Shown: positions 9,324-17,810 of the stretch, one piece after another
Layout of the letters: each line of letters opens with the position of its first letter
How positions within the stretch are numbered: the stretch's first letter is position 1
NCBI GenBank assembly: GCA_000969725.1
Contig: JXSR01S042046.1
DNA length: 22,644 nucleotides
DNA from: Ophiothrix spiculata
Taxonomy: Eukaryota > Echinodermata > Ophiuroidea > Amphilepidida > Ophiotrichidae
Strand: one strand, 5' to 3'
Notes under the pieces: model-generated
Seen by the model: the letters and a program-made list of their open reading frames with translations, nothing else
What the model was told of the DNA's origin: nothing
The model's database searches: none
Position numbers and translations under genes: made by a program

Positions 9324-10437
9324 ATGATGTCACCACTGCACGTGGGTTGACCGTACACCGCCCTGGAAGCTACTCCCTTTATTTCCCTAGATGTGCCAAT
9401 TTGTTCCCAATATTTTTCCATTGACTAGTGACCCTTGCCCTGGGAGTGCCCGGGGCGGGGACCTCGCACTTTCAAGTCTTGGGCTGATGATATCAACCAT
9501 GTCAACTGCACCCATTGTATCATGATTTTATACAATGTCATATTGTCAGAGCAAGAAAATTGACTTCATGATGTTGCACAATGGTTTACTAATATTTGAC
9601 ATCATAATATCACACCTCAGCCATAAATATCAGCAAATCATACCCTGGAATTATGATTAATACAATCCCATCATTTATAGCCAGTTCTGAATATGTTGTC
9701 GCACCCCATTACCCGGTGTAATACTATTCATATTTAATGATGCGAAATAGAGTAACTTTACTCTATAGACTCTTTGTAGTAGCACGACGTTAAAATCACT
9801 GCACTTAAAAGTCCGTGTTAGAGAATAAGCGTCAACCTTGGTGAATATAATTACATTATTACGGTTTTTGCACACGAATTCTGTAGCTCGTGGCCCGAAG
9901 TTTTCCGTATTTTCACGATAAGACCACACGGAATATAATTGAAAATAAACGAACCGACATGCATTTAAAAGAGGCAAAATTCTCAGAATTTCCTCGGTGC
10001 AACATAATTTTAAGGGCTTCAATTGAAGACAGATATAATGTTCTTCCGAGAATATATGAATAAAAAATGTTGCACAGACTAAATTTTGACATTTATTCGG
10101 ATAAATTTGCCTTACAAAACAAAGAAAATGGCGAAACTATACCACTAAGGTGAAAGGAAATAAATATCAACCTTTGTAAAGTGGCATTATTTTCATAACT
10201 TATTATGGATGAATTATTTAGTTTAAAGGTCTACAAACTAAATTAAGTCATTTTGTCAGCTTTTGATGCTTTAGTTTGTTCGTGAAAAAATAAAACATGA
10301 AAAATCCATCCGTCGGTATATTTGGGTACTGAAACCGGAAGTTGCTTCAACATGACAAAAATTGCCTAAAATATAGCACTAAACACCGCGAAAAACGATT
10401 CTAGATATTAACCTTCCAGGGCGGTATAGGTTGACCG
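9324..10437. other. Intergenic, bounded by a short inverted repeat
   Basis: ACCGCCCTGGAAG (about 9357-9369) recurs as its complement CTTCCAGGGCGGT (10413-10425), and GGTTGACCG occurs in both flanks. This might be the ends of an eroded 1.1-kb element. The largest frame inside (9675-10022, minus, 115 codons) has no recognised domain and odd composition, so I do not call it. There is a small stem CATTGTAT / ATACAATG at about 9516-9540. Confidence 0.3.
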
Positions 10438-11410
10438 CATGGCGAATTATGACAGATTGCTTTTATTCGAAATGGTAATTGACCCGGGCGTGATATCCAG
10501 GGATGGATATTGGTGGTTTTTCGTACTTGCAGTCAAAGTTATCCGCCCGACAAAAAATTAACATGCCCGATTTTTTATAATTTTAAAAACTAAACATAAC
10601 GTCTAAACAATCGAAATTTGCGACAATTGGCGCTGGTTTAGGGCGTTTCTTCACAAAAACTCGGAAAAATTGTGCGGTTTGTGCAAAAAAGGGGGCAGTC
10701 CCATTCTGGAGGTGACACGTATATAACGCTCAAAAGACCCACTTTTTCAGCGTTTTTTTTACATTTTTCTTTCACCGAATGCCAAATTTCGCTCACCAAA
10801 TGCCAAGAATCATGCTGACCCTTCAATTGGGACCAATGAACCGTCATATTTTTATAATATTCTCTCACCGACATCATGCTCTCGCCAAATGACTCCTGAT
10901 TGTTAGAAACTGTTATCTCACCAAATGCCCAAGCCTATCGGAGCGCGGGCCTTACACCCGTATCCATTTCATAATTGATTGACCCCTCGGCAAAAAGTTG
11001 CTATGATTTGTATAAATTTAACCCACAATTTTGAGAAATTTGGTACATGGATAGGTTTCCTTTTGGTATATCTATGGGTGGCATTTTAAATGTCATAGTG
11101 GCACGCCCCTTCTCAATTTTAACTGTAGGAGATCATGAGATGTGGTTTATTTACTCAAAATGGACTCAACATATCTTAACAAAAAACTTGTGTTTTTAAT
11201 TGTAATTAATTAATGAATGGGTAAATTCTTGTAGTGGACATCAATTACCCCCGTCAAGACATTCTCGAAGAAAAACATTTGGTTTTCGGTTTTCACATTT
11301 TAACGCCGCAATATTTCGGGCTGTTAATTCTTGTAATTGCCTTAATAGTTGCGGTGCTTCTATTGGCGAAAAAATTTGAGATCGATTGCGTTGTTTTCGA
11401 GCTAATTAGC
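10438..11410. other. Intergenic with degenerate CTCACCAAATGCC repeats
   Basis: Between about 10773 and 10930 variants of CTCACCAAATGCCAA occur four to five times with irregular spacing, suggesting a decayed short tandem or dispersed repeat. No gene is visible; the minus-strand frame at 10638-10877 simply runs through this. Confidence 0.35.
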
Positions 11411-11419
11411 ATAAATTAC

Positions 11420-11474
11420 CATTTTTTTTGGGGGGGGGGTTGCGAAAAAAAAAAGCTCGCAAAAAAAAAAAAAT
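11420..11474 (+). repeat. Homopolymer cluster T8-G10-A10-A13
   Basis: A run of about 8 T is followed directly by 10 G, then TTGCG, 10 A, GCTCGC and 13 A. It is low complexity and prone to sequencing or replication slippage, so the local length may be unreliable. It is not a gene; the frame crossing it has only a GTG start. Confidence 0.8.
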
Positions 11475-12105
11475 GATTTGCCCGTAAAACCGCCCAGAGT
11501 AAAATTTTCCAAATGTTTTTTCAACAATATCAAAGTATTTATGATCTCCTCATTTGAGCCAAATTTCTTCGGGAAGTGGGTTTTTCAATTTTTGACCAAA
11601 ATCGCGATGTCTCGGAACAAAAATCGGTTATTTGACCGCCATTTTGAAACGGCGCGTATATTTTATATTTTTTCCTGAAATATGGTTGTGATAGTGTACC
11701 TATAATAATGGTGTACAGATTATTAAAATTGTGGGCGCCAAAATGGTTTTTATAAGGGGGAGGGTACCATGGAACCCCACCCCACTTATGCACTAACAGA
11801 AGTGCGGGGTACCTTATGCAGGTGTTTATTCGGCAATCAATCTATGTGTATTTATAGCTTTTAAGGTGATGCATGCAAGCAATATAGGTGACCACAAGAA
11901 ATATGTATCCTTTCATATTCGTTTATCATATTGATACTTAGGTAAAAACACCAAAATTGTTATGGTATCAGTGGCCATATTGTATTATGCATTTTATTAG
12001 AGCATTGGTGTCACATAGGGTATATGTATATTTCGATCATGAATATTTTTTTTTAAAGTAAAACGCAGTAGAATAAAAAGCTCGCAAAAACATGATAAAT
12101 TGCAC
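11475..12105. other. Intergenic, no gene seen
   Basis: Overlapping short frames on both strands (11478-11793) lack domains. GGGTACCATGG and GGGGTACC near 11762-11812 make a weak stem. Confidence 0.4.
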
Positions 12106-12429
12106 TATAGGTGAAAATACATGTCAAGGTCGTAATTTGGCGAAATTGACTTTTGAAAGATTCACAATTTTTGTGCTTACTACAAAATACCAGCAAAGTT
12201 TCAACAAAATGATTGAAAATGTGAAATAAATCTGCACATTTTTAAGACAATCAATCGAAAACATACGGCTTACTGATCTTTGAATGCGTTTATCTCAGTT
12301 ATACGTTTAACTCCCTGACAACCTTTGACTGACCGTAAATTGCCTTCTGGAAATAATGTGAAGTTCATTAAGGTGTCATTTTAATCCTTAAAGCATTGTC
12401 TCTACATACATTAAAAAAAGTGAAAATGT
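12106..12429 (+). mobile_element. Second copy of the 5228-5652 MITE interior
   Basis: Matches 5277-5615 in the same orientation, sharing for example ACAAAATACCAGCAAAGTTT, GTTATACGTTT, CTCCCTGACAA and GTGAAGTTCATTAAGGTGTC, with scattered substitutions and small indels. The TGTGACC terminal repeats of copy 1 are not visible here. It is therefore either truncated at both ends or belongs to a related element with different termini. Confidence 0.7.
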
Positions 12430-12585
12430 GATGACTCGCCCCGTAAAGGGGAACTTTGCGACAGAACACTTTTCAAGATACAGGTGAAAATAGGCAGCAA
12501 AAAATGGGAGAAGGGCATTTGAAAGATACAATTTCACTGTGTGTAATTTATGCTTATGTGCTCTGATCTTGATGTAATGGCGCTA

Positions 12586-13171
12586 CACTCTAAAAAATGA
12601 CCGTATTTTTACGGTAGAAAACCAGTATTTTTTAACGGTGAAATCCCGTAAGGAAATATTTACGGACGTAATGTAAATTTAACGGCATATATCAGTTATT
12701 TAATGGAATGACCGTCTTTTTACGGGATTTTACCGTAAATATGTGGAAAAAACGGGGAAATTCCGTAAATTAATAGCAAAAAAGACAATTTGACACCACA
12801 AAACATATATACTAAATATAAAATATATCTGAAATTATTGTACTAAGGCTGCACATTTTCCCTTGGTGTGGCAATCTGCAAACATGCTTTGTTCTTGAGA
12901 ATGGCTAGGGATGCTTATTTTGACACTAAAAATCATCCGATTTTAAGTTGAAAACTGGTGTCAAAATCAACCTATGCTTTGAAACAGGTAGGAAAGGTCC
13001 ATAAAAAATATGATTTAACGATAAAATACCGTAAAATAAACATCCACATGTAAAAATACATTAAAATACCGTAAAATAATTTACGGCAAAGTTGTTAATT
13101 TTACGGTAAAGTGTTGGCAACCGAATTGCCAGTGATTTTACCGTAAAATTTACAGGAAATTTCTTAGAGTG
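12586..13171. mobile_element. TA-flanked MITE rich in TTTACGG/CCGTAAA
   Basis: The ends CACTCTAA (12586) and TTAGAGTG (13171) are flanked by TA on both sides, fitting a TA target duplication. At least ten TTACGG or CCGTAA motifs in both orientations cluster in the outer ~200 bp of the left end and ~170 bp of the right end. The interior (about 12775-13010) is unrelated AT-rich DNA. No transposase frame, so non-autonomous. Animal MITEs with CACTSTAAAAA ends and TTTACGG cores are familiar, but I cannot assign the superfamily firmly. Confidence 0.7.
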
Positions 13172-13173
13172 TA

Positions 13174-14103
13174 TACAAAAGTGTATTATGTTTGTATGTA
13201 TAAAAGTGAGAATCACATATTTACCTCTATTTGCATGTATCATCGCATCTTTAAAAAAACCGTCTGAATGTGTGACTATACCTCTCTTTAAGTTCGTTAG
13301 TTTTACTTTTAATTTAGGCACACCACAAATTTAGGCTAATTGTGCTTATCTCTAAATCATTTGAACATTTAATTTGGCATTAAAAATCATACTGCATCTA
13401 TATAAATATACTCATCGTTTGATTGGCGAATGCATCTTCACGTATTGCCAGGTGTCAAGCGATTGATATCGGAGAGAATTCTGAACGTATCGTTACTCGT
13501 GAAATAGAGCAAAATACTTCTACTCTTTGTGAAAGATGATATGTTGGCTTCGTGGAATATAGCATCTTGACATGTGATCATGCCATTTGATTGATTTAGG
13601 TATTAAACACGCTACAGAGTTGTTCATCACAAATCAACACCGATGTCATCACAAATCAACAACGATGCATACATGCGTCCGCGTACTTTTTTCGCGCGTA
13701 GGTGAAAAAATTAGGCTTGCACTATCGATTAATCGGTAACTGATATATCGGGACCGATATTTTCCTTATCGGTAAAGAACACCAAATTACCAATAATATC
13801 AACCTATATATTTGTTTAAGTAAGCGACTCGTTAATCTAAGCCTATTATGCGGAAAAAAAAGAGGAAACATGTTTTTAATACCAGGTGTGATGTTATTAG
13901 ACTAGATGGGATACACACTTTTAGCGCTTGCATGTTATTCATGATCAAATGGCATGCTATAGCATAATCGCGTCATTATAGTATTTTTTTAAGCCAGGGC
14001 ACCTCATTAAAAGTTTTGGGTTTTTCCATTCATGATAAGAGGTATACGGATTTGCATTCATACAACCAATAGAACTGAAGGGTGGAGAAAGGCCATACTA
14101 GTA
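13174..14103. other. Intergenic, no gene seen
   Basis: Mostly unremarkable AT-rich sequence. At 13722-13790 there is a cluster of TATCGATTAATCGGT and ACCGATA/TATCGGT motifs resembling, in reverse, the patch at 1812-1855. It may be the subterminal region of an eroded DNA transposon. Confidence 0.4.
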
Positions 14104-14326
14104 AAACTTTATGGGATTCTCAATCTGATTGGAGGCAAAAGCTTTAAACGTGTAGTCATCAATTGATAACTACTGCAAATACATTTCTGCATTGTTTCTT
14201 CGCTGATTGTAAATTATATAATATTTATAAAAATACATCACCTTACCATTGTTTGGAACATTTAAACGTCCATCTTATTGTACAGTTATATTTTGATGAC
14301 TATTTTATAAGAATCCCATAAAGTTT
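14104..14326. repeat. 223-bp segment with perfect 17-bp inverted termini
   Basis: AAACTTTATGGGATTCT (14104-14120) is matched by its exact complement at 14310-14326. Near the left arm is an almost perfect 22-nt palindrome (about 14152-14173, GTAGTCATCAATTGATAACTAC). No coding frame. It is probably a small MITE; the target duplication is not clear. Confidence 0.55.
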
Positions 14327-14780
14327 AAAAAAAACACTCACAACACAATACAATTTTTATTTGGCCTATGGAATCCTGTTACATTGATCTTTTTGATCAT
14401 TTCTTTTCAAATCCTCTGAACCACATACAACCAGTACTTGGGACCTATGCAAATGAGCTCATTAGACGAAATTTTATTTTTATTTCCCGAGTGTACGTAT
14501 CCCGGGTGAATATCAGGAAAACTTGGTCGCTAGATTTTTTTTCTTGACGTGACCATATAATCACAAGGGGTTAATGCAAATAAAAAATGGAGATATGGAT
14601 TAAAATAGTTTTTCCAATAAAGCATGCCCTTGCTTGACTGTTAGAAATAAAAAAATCTTCATTTTATTACATTTTAAACAAAATAGCAAATTTTCAGCTT
14701 TTAAAATCATGAGGTCCCATCTGCTTACGTATAGCTTATTTTAACAAGACCTCACATTAATGGAATTTGAAAAAATATAT
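14327..14780. other. Intergenic, no gene seen
   Basis: AT-rich. Contains ATGCAAAT overlapping the palindrome AATGAGCTCATT (about 14447-14461), a POU octamer-like string also seen near 18137 and 18178 in the satellite-like DNA. No gene. Confidence 0.4.
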
Positions 14781-14910
14781 CTTTCCTGTAAAATCAGTTA
14801 CAAAAACGATGAAAATTTCAGTACAATTAGACGTATGAAAAGGGCAAGATGTTGGTCATCACATTGTCCCGATAATACATGGAACATCGTAAACGACAAA
14901 TCACACCTTT
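14781..14910 (+). repeat. Dispersed repeat, copy 2 (pairs with 9182-9323)
   Basis: Diverged direct copy of 9182-9323; the best-conserved parts are CAATTAGACGTATGAAA and GAACATCGTAAACGACAAATC. Downstream a GTACCAG / CTGGTAC stem (about 14967-14992) is present only here. Confidence 0.65.
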
Positions 14911-15162
14911 CAGAGGTCTGGTGCTATATCTAGGCAAATCTGACGTCATTTACAATACCACGCACTGTACCAGCTCCGAGCTTGACTGGTACATGTGCAT
15001 CCACTGTGTATATTATTTACCGGCTATAGGGAAATGATTTTATCATGTTTATCTAAAGAAATTCTTTTGTAAAAGTAGTTTATTGAATGAATATCAATCT
15101 GATACGATGAAAAAATAATACTTTGTTTTCAAATGAAAAAAGAAAGCAAAAAAAAAAAAAAA

Positions 15163-15240
15163 GGCGCCGACGGGATTCGAAACTGGGGCCTCTCGCACCA
15201 AAAACGAGTTGCATAGCCACTAGGCCATCGAGAACTCGCT
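15163..15240 (-). pseudogene. tRNA-like relic, anticodon loop TTG-like
   Basis: On the minus strand, an A-box-like TGGCCTAGTGG and a B box GTTTCGAATCC lie about 44 nt apart, the normal tRNA spacing. A stem CTCGT / GCGAG closes a 7-nt loop reading TTG at the anticodon position. Acceptor and T stems do not pair well, so it is not a working tRNA. A run of more than ten T follows at once (complement of about 15149-15162), as in a Pol III terminator. It is related to 8148-8210. The larger minus-strand frame across it (15080-15373) is incidental. Confidence 0.6.
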
Positions 15241-15865
15241 GACATGGAGAAGGTGTTTTAACTATGTATACGTAATAATAGACAAGTGCTGCGTAATTGA
15301 TCACTTCCGGGGTTATATGATGTTTTGCGTAGAAATTTAATGTTTTATTTGACCTCATTGGACCAAGTGTCACATTCTCTTACGTGAGCCGTGTTTTACT
15401 CAAAATTACCGCAATTTTCTTAGTAAATCTGTTAAAGAAATGTTGTCGCTCTCTTTTGACCATGTCTCTTAAATATATTAAGTCCACAACCATAGATTTA
15501 AGGTAAAACGCAAAGACCTAATTTGAACTCGCTCAAGGAAAATAAACACTCGCAAAATCACACGAAAAGACACTTATATTTCCAATATTTTCATTATTTT
15601 TAAATTTCAAAATGTATTCATAACATTTATGCTTCCAAATGCAAGTTTGGTTTGAGATTCTATGCTACTTTGGCAAGTTTATAGCCTTTTAAAACTAGGG
15701 CATCCGAACTCATGAATATTCTTACGCATGTAAAAAACGGCCTTTCCTATAATTTTTCATGATTAAAAAATAGAATAAGCGATATTTCAGCGAACTTTTG
15801 TCGATAATATACCAATGACCTTTGCTTTTCAAGTAATCAAATTAGTTGCCTCACAGTAAATACAT
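15241..15865. other. Intergenic, no gene seen
   Basis: AT-rich sequence with no gene. A CTCATGAATATTC string (15710-15722) matches the unit of the satellite-like DNA at 18117-18212, hinting at wider dispersal of that repeat. Confidence 0.4.
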
Positions 15866-16200
15866 AGGCCTATTAGTCATATTACGACGTTTTGAGCCGA
15901 ATTTGGGGTAATTTACCTCGTTTTGGGGCGGTTGTTTGTATATGAATTAGAGTTTTTGATTATTTTAAGAAGTTTTGGTGACATTCTATGGTATTTTAGG
16001 CATAATTTAACGTGTCTTAACACGCTTTATGATATGTTGAGTCTATCTTAAGGTGCATTTATTACATTTTGGGCTTTTTTAGCTTAATTTAAGGTATTTT
16101 ATCCTAGTTTGGGACGTTTTTAACCTATGTTTGGTTTATTATTTCGGATTCTACGGATTTTGTACCCTTTACAGCTATTAAAAGATAAAAGAAAAGGAAA

Positions 16201-16273
16201 TCCCCAAGCGTGGATTCGAACCACGAACCTTTCGAACTACAGTTGGACGCTCTACCGATTAAGCTACTTGGGG
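16201..16273 (-). tRNA. tRNA-Tyr(GTA)-like sequence, left arm
   Basis: The 73 nt fold as a standard cloverleaf. The acceptor CCCCAAG/CTTGGGG is fully paired; the D stem GCTT/GAGC encloses AATCGGTA; the anticodon loop CTGTAGT reads GTA; the T stem CGTGG/CCACG is perfect around TTCGAAT; the discriminator base is A. The anticodon stem TCCAA/TCGAA has two mismatches, which argues against full function. There is no intron, although nuclear tRNA-Tyr genes of animals normally have one. A TTTT tract (complement of 16192-16195) begins 5 nt past the end. GGTAGAGC and GACTGTAG-like text resemble eukaryotic tRNA-Tyr. Confidence 0.6.
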
Positions 16274-16396
16274 CGACAAACAAAATCAACAAACACGGAC
16301 GACAAATTACTTTTTTTAGGTGAATACTTTATTGATTCCATTTCGTGCCCATTGATCCTGTGGATAGTTGGGCACGGGATTTTTTTGTCGTGAGAG

Positions 16397-16580
16397 CGTG
16401 CTTCAAAATGGCCGACAAGGTCATGGGTCAAAGGTCAAACGTCATGAGGACGTGCTTCAATATGCCCGACAAGGTCATGGGTCAAATGTCAAATGTCAAA
16501 CGTCATGAGGGTGTGCTTCAATATGATCGACAAGGTCATGGGTCAAATGTCAAAGGGCATGAGGGCGTGCTTCAAAATGG
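16397..16580 (+). repeat. 54-bp minisatellite with AGGTCA half-sites
   Basis: CGTGCTTC-type unit starts fall at about 16397, 16451, 16512 and 16566, giving periods of 54, 61 and 54; the longer one contains an extra AAATGTC. Each full unit contains AAGGTCATGGGTCAAA. The first reads AGGTCATGGGTCAAAGGTCA (16418-16437), three directly repeated nuclear-receptor half-sites spaced by one base. The array sits just inside the left arm of the tRNA-capped element. The frame at 16345-16635 is a translation of the repeat, not a gene. Confidence 0.8.
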
Positions 16581-16589
16581 CAAAGGCGT

Positions 16590-16645
16590 TAAAGACGGTA
16601 AGTTTCGGCGTCGACGGTGTAAGTATCGGCGTTGACGGCGTAAAG
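16590..16645 (+). repeat. GGCGT(C/T)GACGG short repeats
   Basis: Three to four copies of a core like CGGCGTCGACGGTGTAAGT occur between the minisatellite and the coding-like centre. They are roughly complementary to the GACGC-rich repeats at 17345-17425 on the other side, so they may be the innermost, more decayed part of the inverted arms. Confidence 0.5.
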
Positions 16646-16689
16646 CTATAAATGGGATCGCATTCTGACTTTATCCCACATTTGAGAAC

Positions 16690-17230
16690 AAGCTTCGGAG
16701 GAGTCAACATGGATAATTCTTGCCCGATTTGACTGAGAATGCAGCTATCAGACCAGACCTTAAACGGCACCAAAATACTGTACATTTCGACGAGATGTCG
16801 GCTTGTGCTCGATCTGAAAGCGAAAAAAGGCCCATCAACTTTCAAAGTCGGCAAAGGAGTAGAGAGCGATGAGACGAAGTGGATATAAGAACGACGACGT
16901 CGCGCTAGAAGATAACCCAGTTTATTGCGAGTGGTACAACCAAGCTGTGGAAGCAACCCAGGAGGCTCGCAGAGAAAAGAAAAGTACGATAAATACGTCC
17001 AAGAAGGAATGGATCCAACCGAAGCTAAAGAAAAGGCTTATTGGAAGACATTATGGGCAATAAAGCGGAATCTTCTTAGAACATAAGATAGGGCTGGACG
17101 GTGACGATACCTACGATACAATCCTTTCGGAAGTTGAGGCAGATGTCGAAAATATGAGCGCGGAGAAGGCGGAACTTTAAGAGAAAGAGTAACTTACCCA
17201 AGCACAAGCATCACTTCGCGGCTATTTTTG
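16690..17230 (+). pseudogene. Decayed coding-like centre of the tRNA-capped element
   Basis: This stretch is richer in G+C than its surroundings and has codon-like texture. The longest plus-strand open piece (16869-17063) encodes 64 residues that are charged and Lys/Arg/Glu-rich, with no domain I recognise. The minus-strand frame at 16543-16956 (137 codons) looks like an antisense shadow. Reading potential is spread over several frames, so I treat the region as a broken fossil of the element's former cargo. I do not assign a family; it could equally be captured host sequence. Confidence 0.35.
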
Positions 17231-17344
17231 AATACGGCGAAGACACGATCATGGACAACGAAGAAAACTAAGAGTCCGAGACCGAGAACCCTGCAACGAA
17301 TGAAAATCCGACTCCTTTCCCACCTATTTCAGCGTTTGTTGATA

Positions 17345-17425
17345 TTTACGGCGCATTTGACGCATTTCGACGCATTTGAATGGCACATCGACGCATATCA
17401 ACGCCTAACTGACGCCCTCTTACGG
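17345..17425 (+). repeat. GACGCATTT short tandem repeats
   Basis: GACGCATTT-like units recur about every 10-11 bases and then more loosely (GCGCATTTGACGCATTTCG, then GACGCATATCAACGCC, then GACGCCCTC). They lie immediately inside the right arm. The small open frame at 17228-17434 is made by this repeat. Confidence 0.6.
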
Positions 17426-17502
17426 CGTTATTGAAATCAATAAATTATTCACCTAAAAAAAGTAATTTGTCGTCCGTGTTTGCTTTAATATTTTGTTTGT
17501 CG

Positions 17503-17575
17503 CCCCAAGTAGCTTAATCGGTAGAGCATCCGACTGTAGTTCGAAAGGTTTGTGGTTCGAATCCACGTTTGGGAA
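17503..17575 (+). tRNA. tRNA-Tyr(GTA)-like sequence, right arm
   Basis: A 73-nt cloverleaf with the same layout as its left-arm partner and the same GTA anticodon in CTGTAGT. The anticodon stem TCCGA/TCGAA pairs at four of five positions, better than the left copy. The acceptor CCCCAAG/TTTGGGA has one mismatch and one wobble; the T stem TGTGG/CCACG is paired with one wobble. Intronless. TTTT at 17581-17584 begins 5 nt past the discriminator base, suitable as a Pol III terminator. It could be transcribed; charging is doubtful. Alternatively it is the tRNA-derived part of an unknown repeat family. Confidence 0.6.
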
Positions 17576-17643
17576 TTTCCTTTTACGTTAAATTATGCCT
17601 ACAATACCATAGAATGTCACCAAAACAAAATATAAAATAACCA

Positions 17644-17810
17644 AAAACTCTAATTCATATACAACAAAACGCCCCAAAACGAGGTAAATTACACCAAATT
17701 AGGCTCAAAACGTCGTAATATGAGATAAATTACTCTAAATTAGGCCTAAAACGCTCAAAAGTAAGATAAATTACCCCAAATTAGGCTCAAAACGTCATTA
17801 AAACACTTAA
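17644..17810 (+). repeat. 41-bp tandem repeat in the outer right arm
   Basis: Units begin at 17685, 17726 and 17767, exactly 41 bp apart, each opening TAAATTAC(N)CCAAATTAGGC(C/T)(C/T)AAAACG or close variants. The preceding 41 bases (17644-17684) are a more diverged unit. The left arm carries the complementary text (TTTGGGGTAATTTACC, GACGTTTTGAGCC), so the array is partly shared by both arms. Confidence 0.75.

Larger units (their letters stand above)
15866..17722. mobile_element. Inverted-repeat element capped by tRNA-Tyr-like sequences
   Basis: The left arm (15880-16015 and 16196-16345) and right arm (17436-17720) are inverted copies at roughly 90% identity by eye. The left arm has an extra ~180 bp (16013-16195) of the same TTTGGGACGTTTT-style repeat. 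Each arm holds a 73-nt tRNA-Tyr-like sequence, transcribed outward, and the homology extends well past the tRNA on both sides, so this is not two independent SINE insertions. The ~1.1-kb centre holds a 54-bp minisatellite, GACGCATTT/GGCGTCGAC repeats and a decayed coding-like stretch. No transposase, integrase or polymerase motif was recognised, and no target duplication is clear. It is broken or non-autonomous; the family is unknown to me. Alternative: a satellite-flanked inverted duplication without mobility. Confidence 0.65.

Noticed and set aside
9675-10022. Minus-strand frame of 115 codons
   Set aside because: No recognisable domain, promoter or homologue-like motif, and it lies in repeat-rich intergenic DNA. 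A frame of this length is plausible by chance in 22 kb.
11234-11476. 80-codon frame with a hydrophobic helix
   Set aside because: It starts with GTG, runs through homopolymer tracts, and has no supporting features. A hydrophobic stretch is common in AT-rich chance frames.
16127-16393. Open frame of 88 codons
   Set aside because: It crosses the antisense of the tRNA-Tyr-like sequence; the WIRTTNLSNYSWTLYRLSYLG-type reading is the familiar artefact of translating a tRNA backwards.
16397-16580. CRISPR or coding repeat protein
   Set aside because: Contiguous 54-bp tandem units without spacers and with a 61-bp variant unit: a minisatellite.
16543-16956. Minus-strand frame of 137 codons
   Set aside because: It spans the end of the minisatellite, the GGCGTCGAC repeats and the coding-like centre. 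No domain; proline/threonine-rich text arises from the repeats. Likely an antisense shadow.
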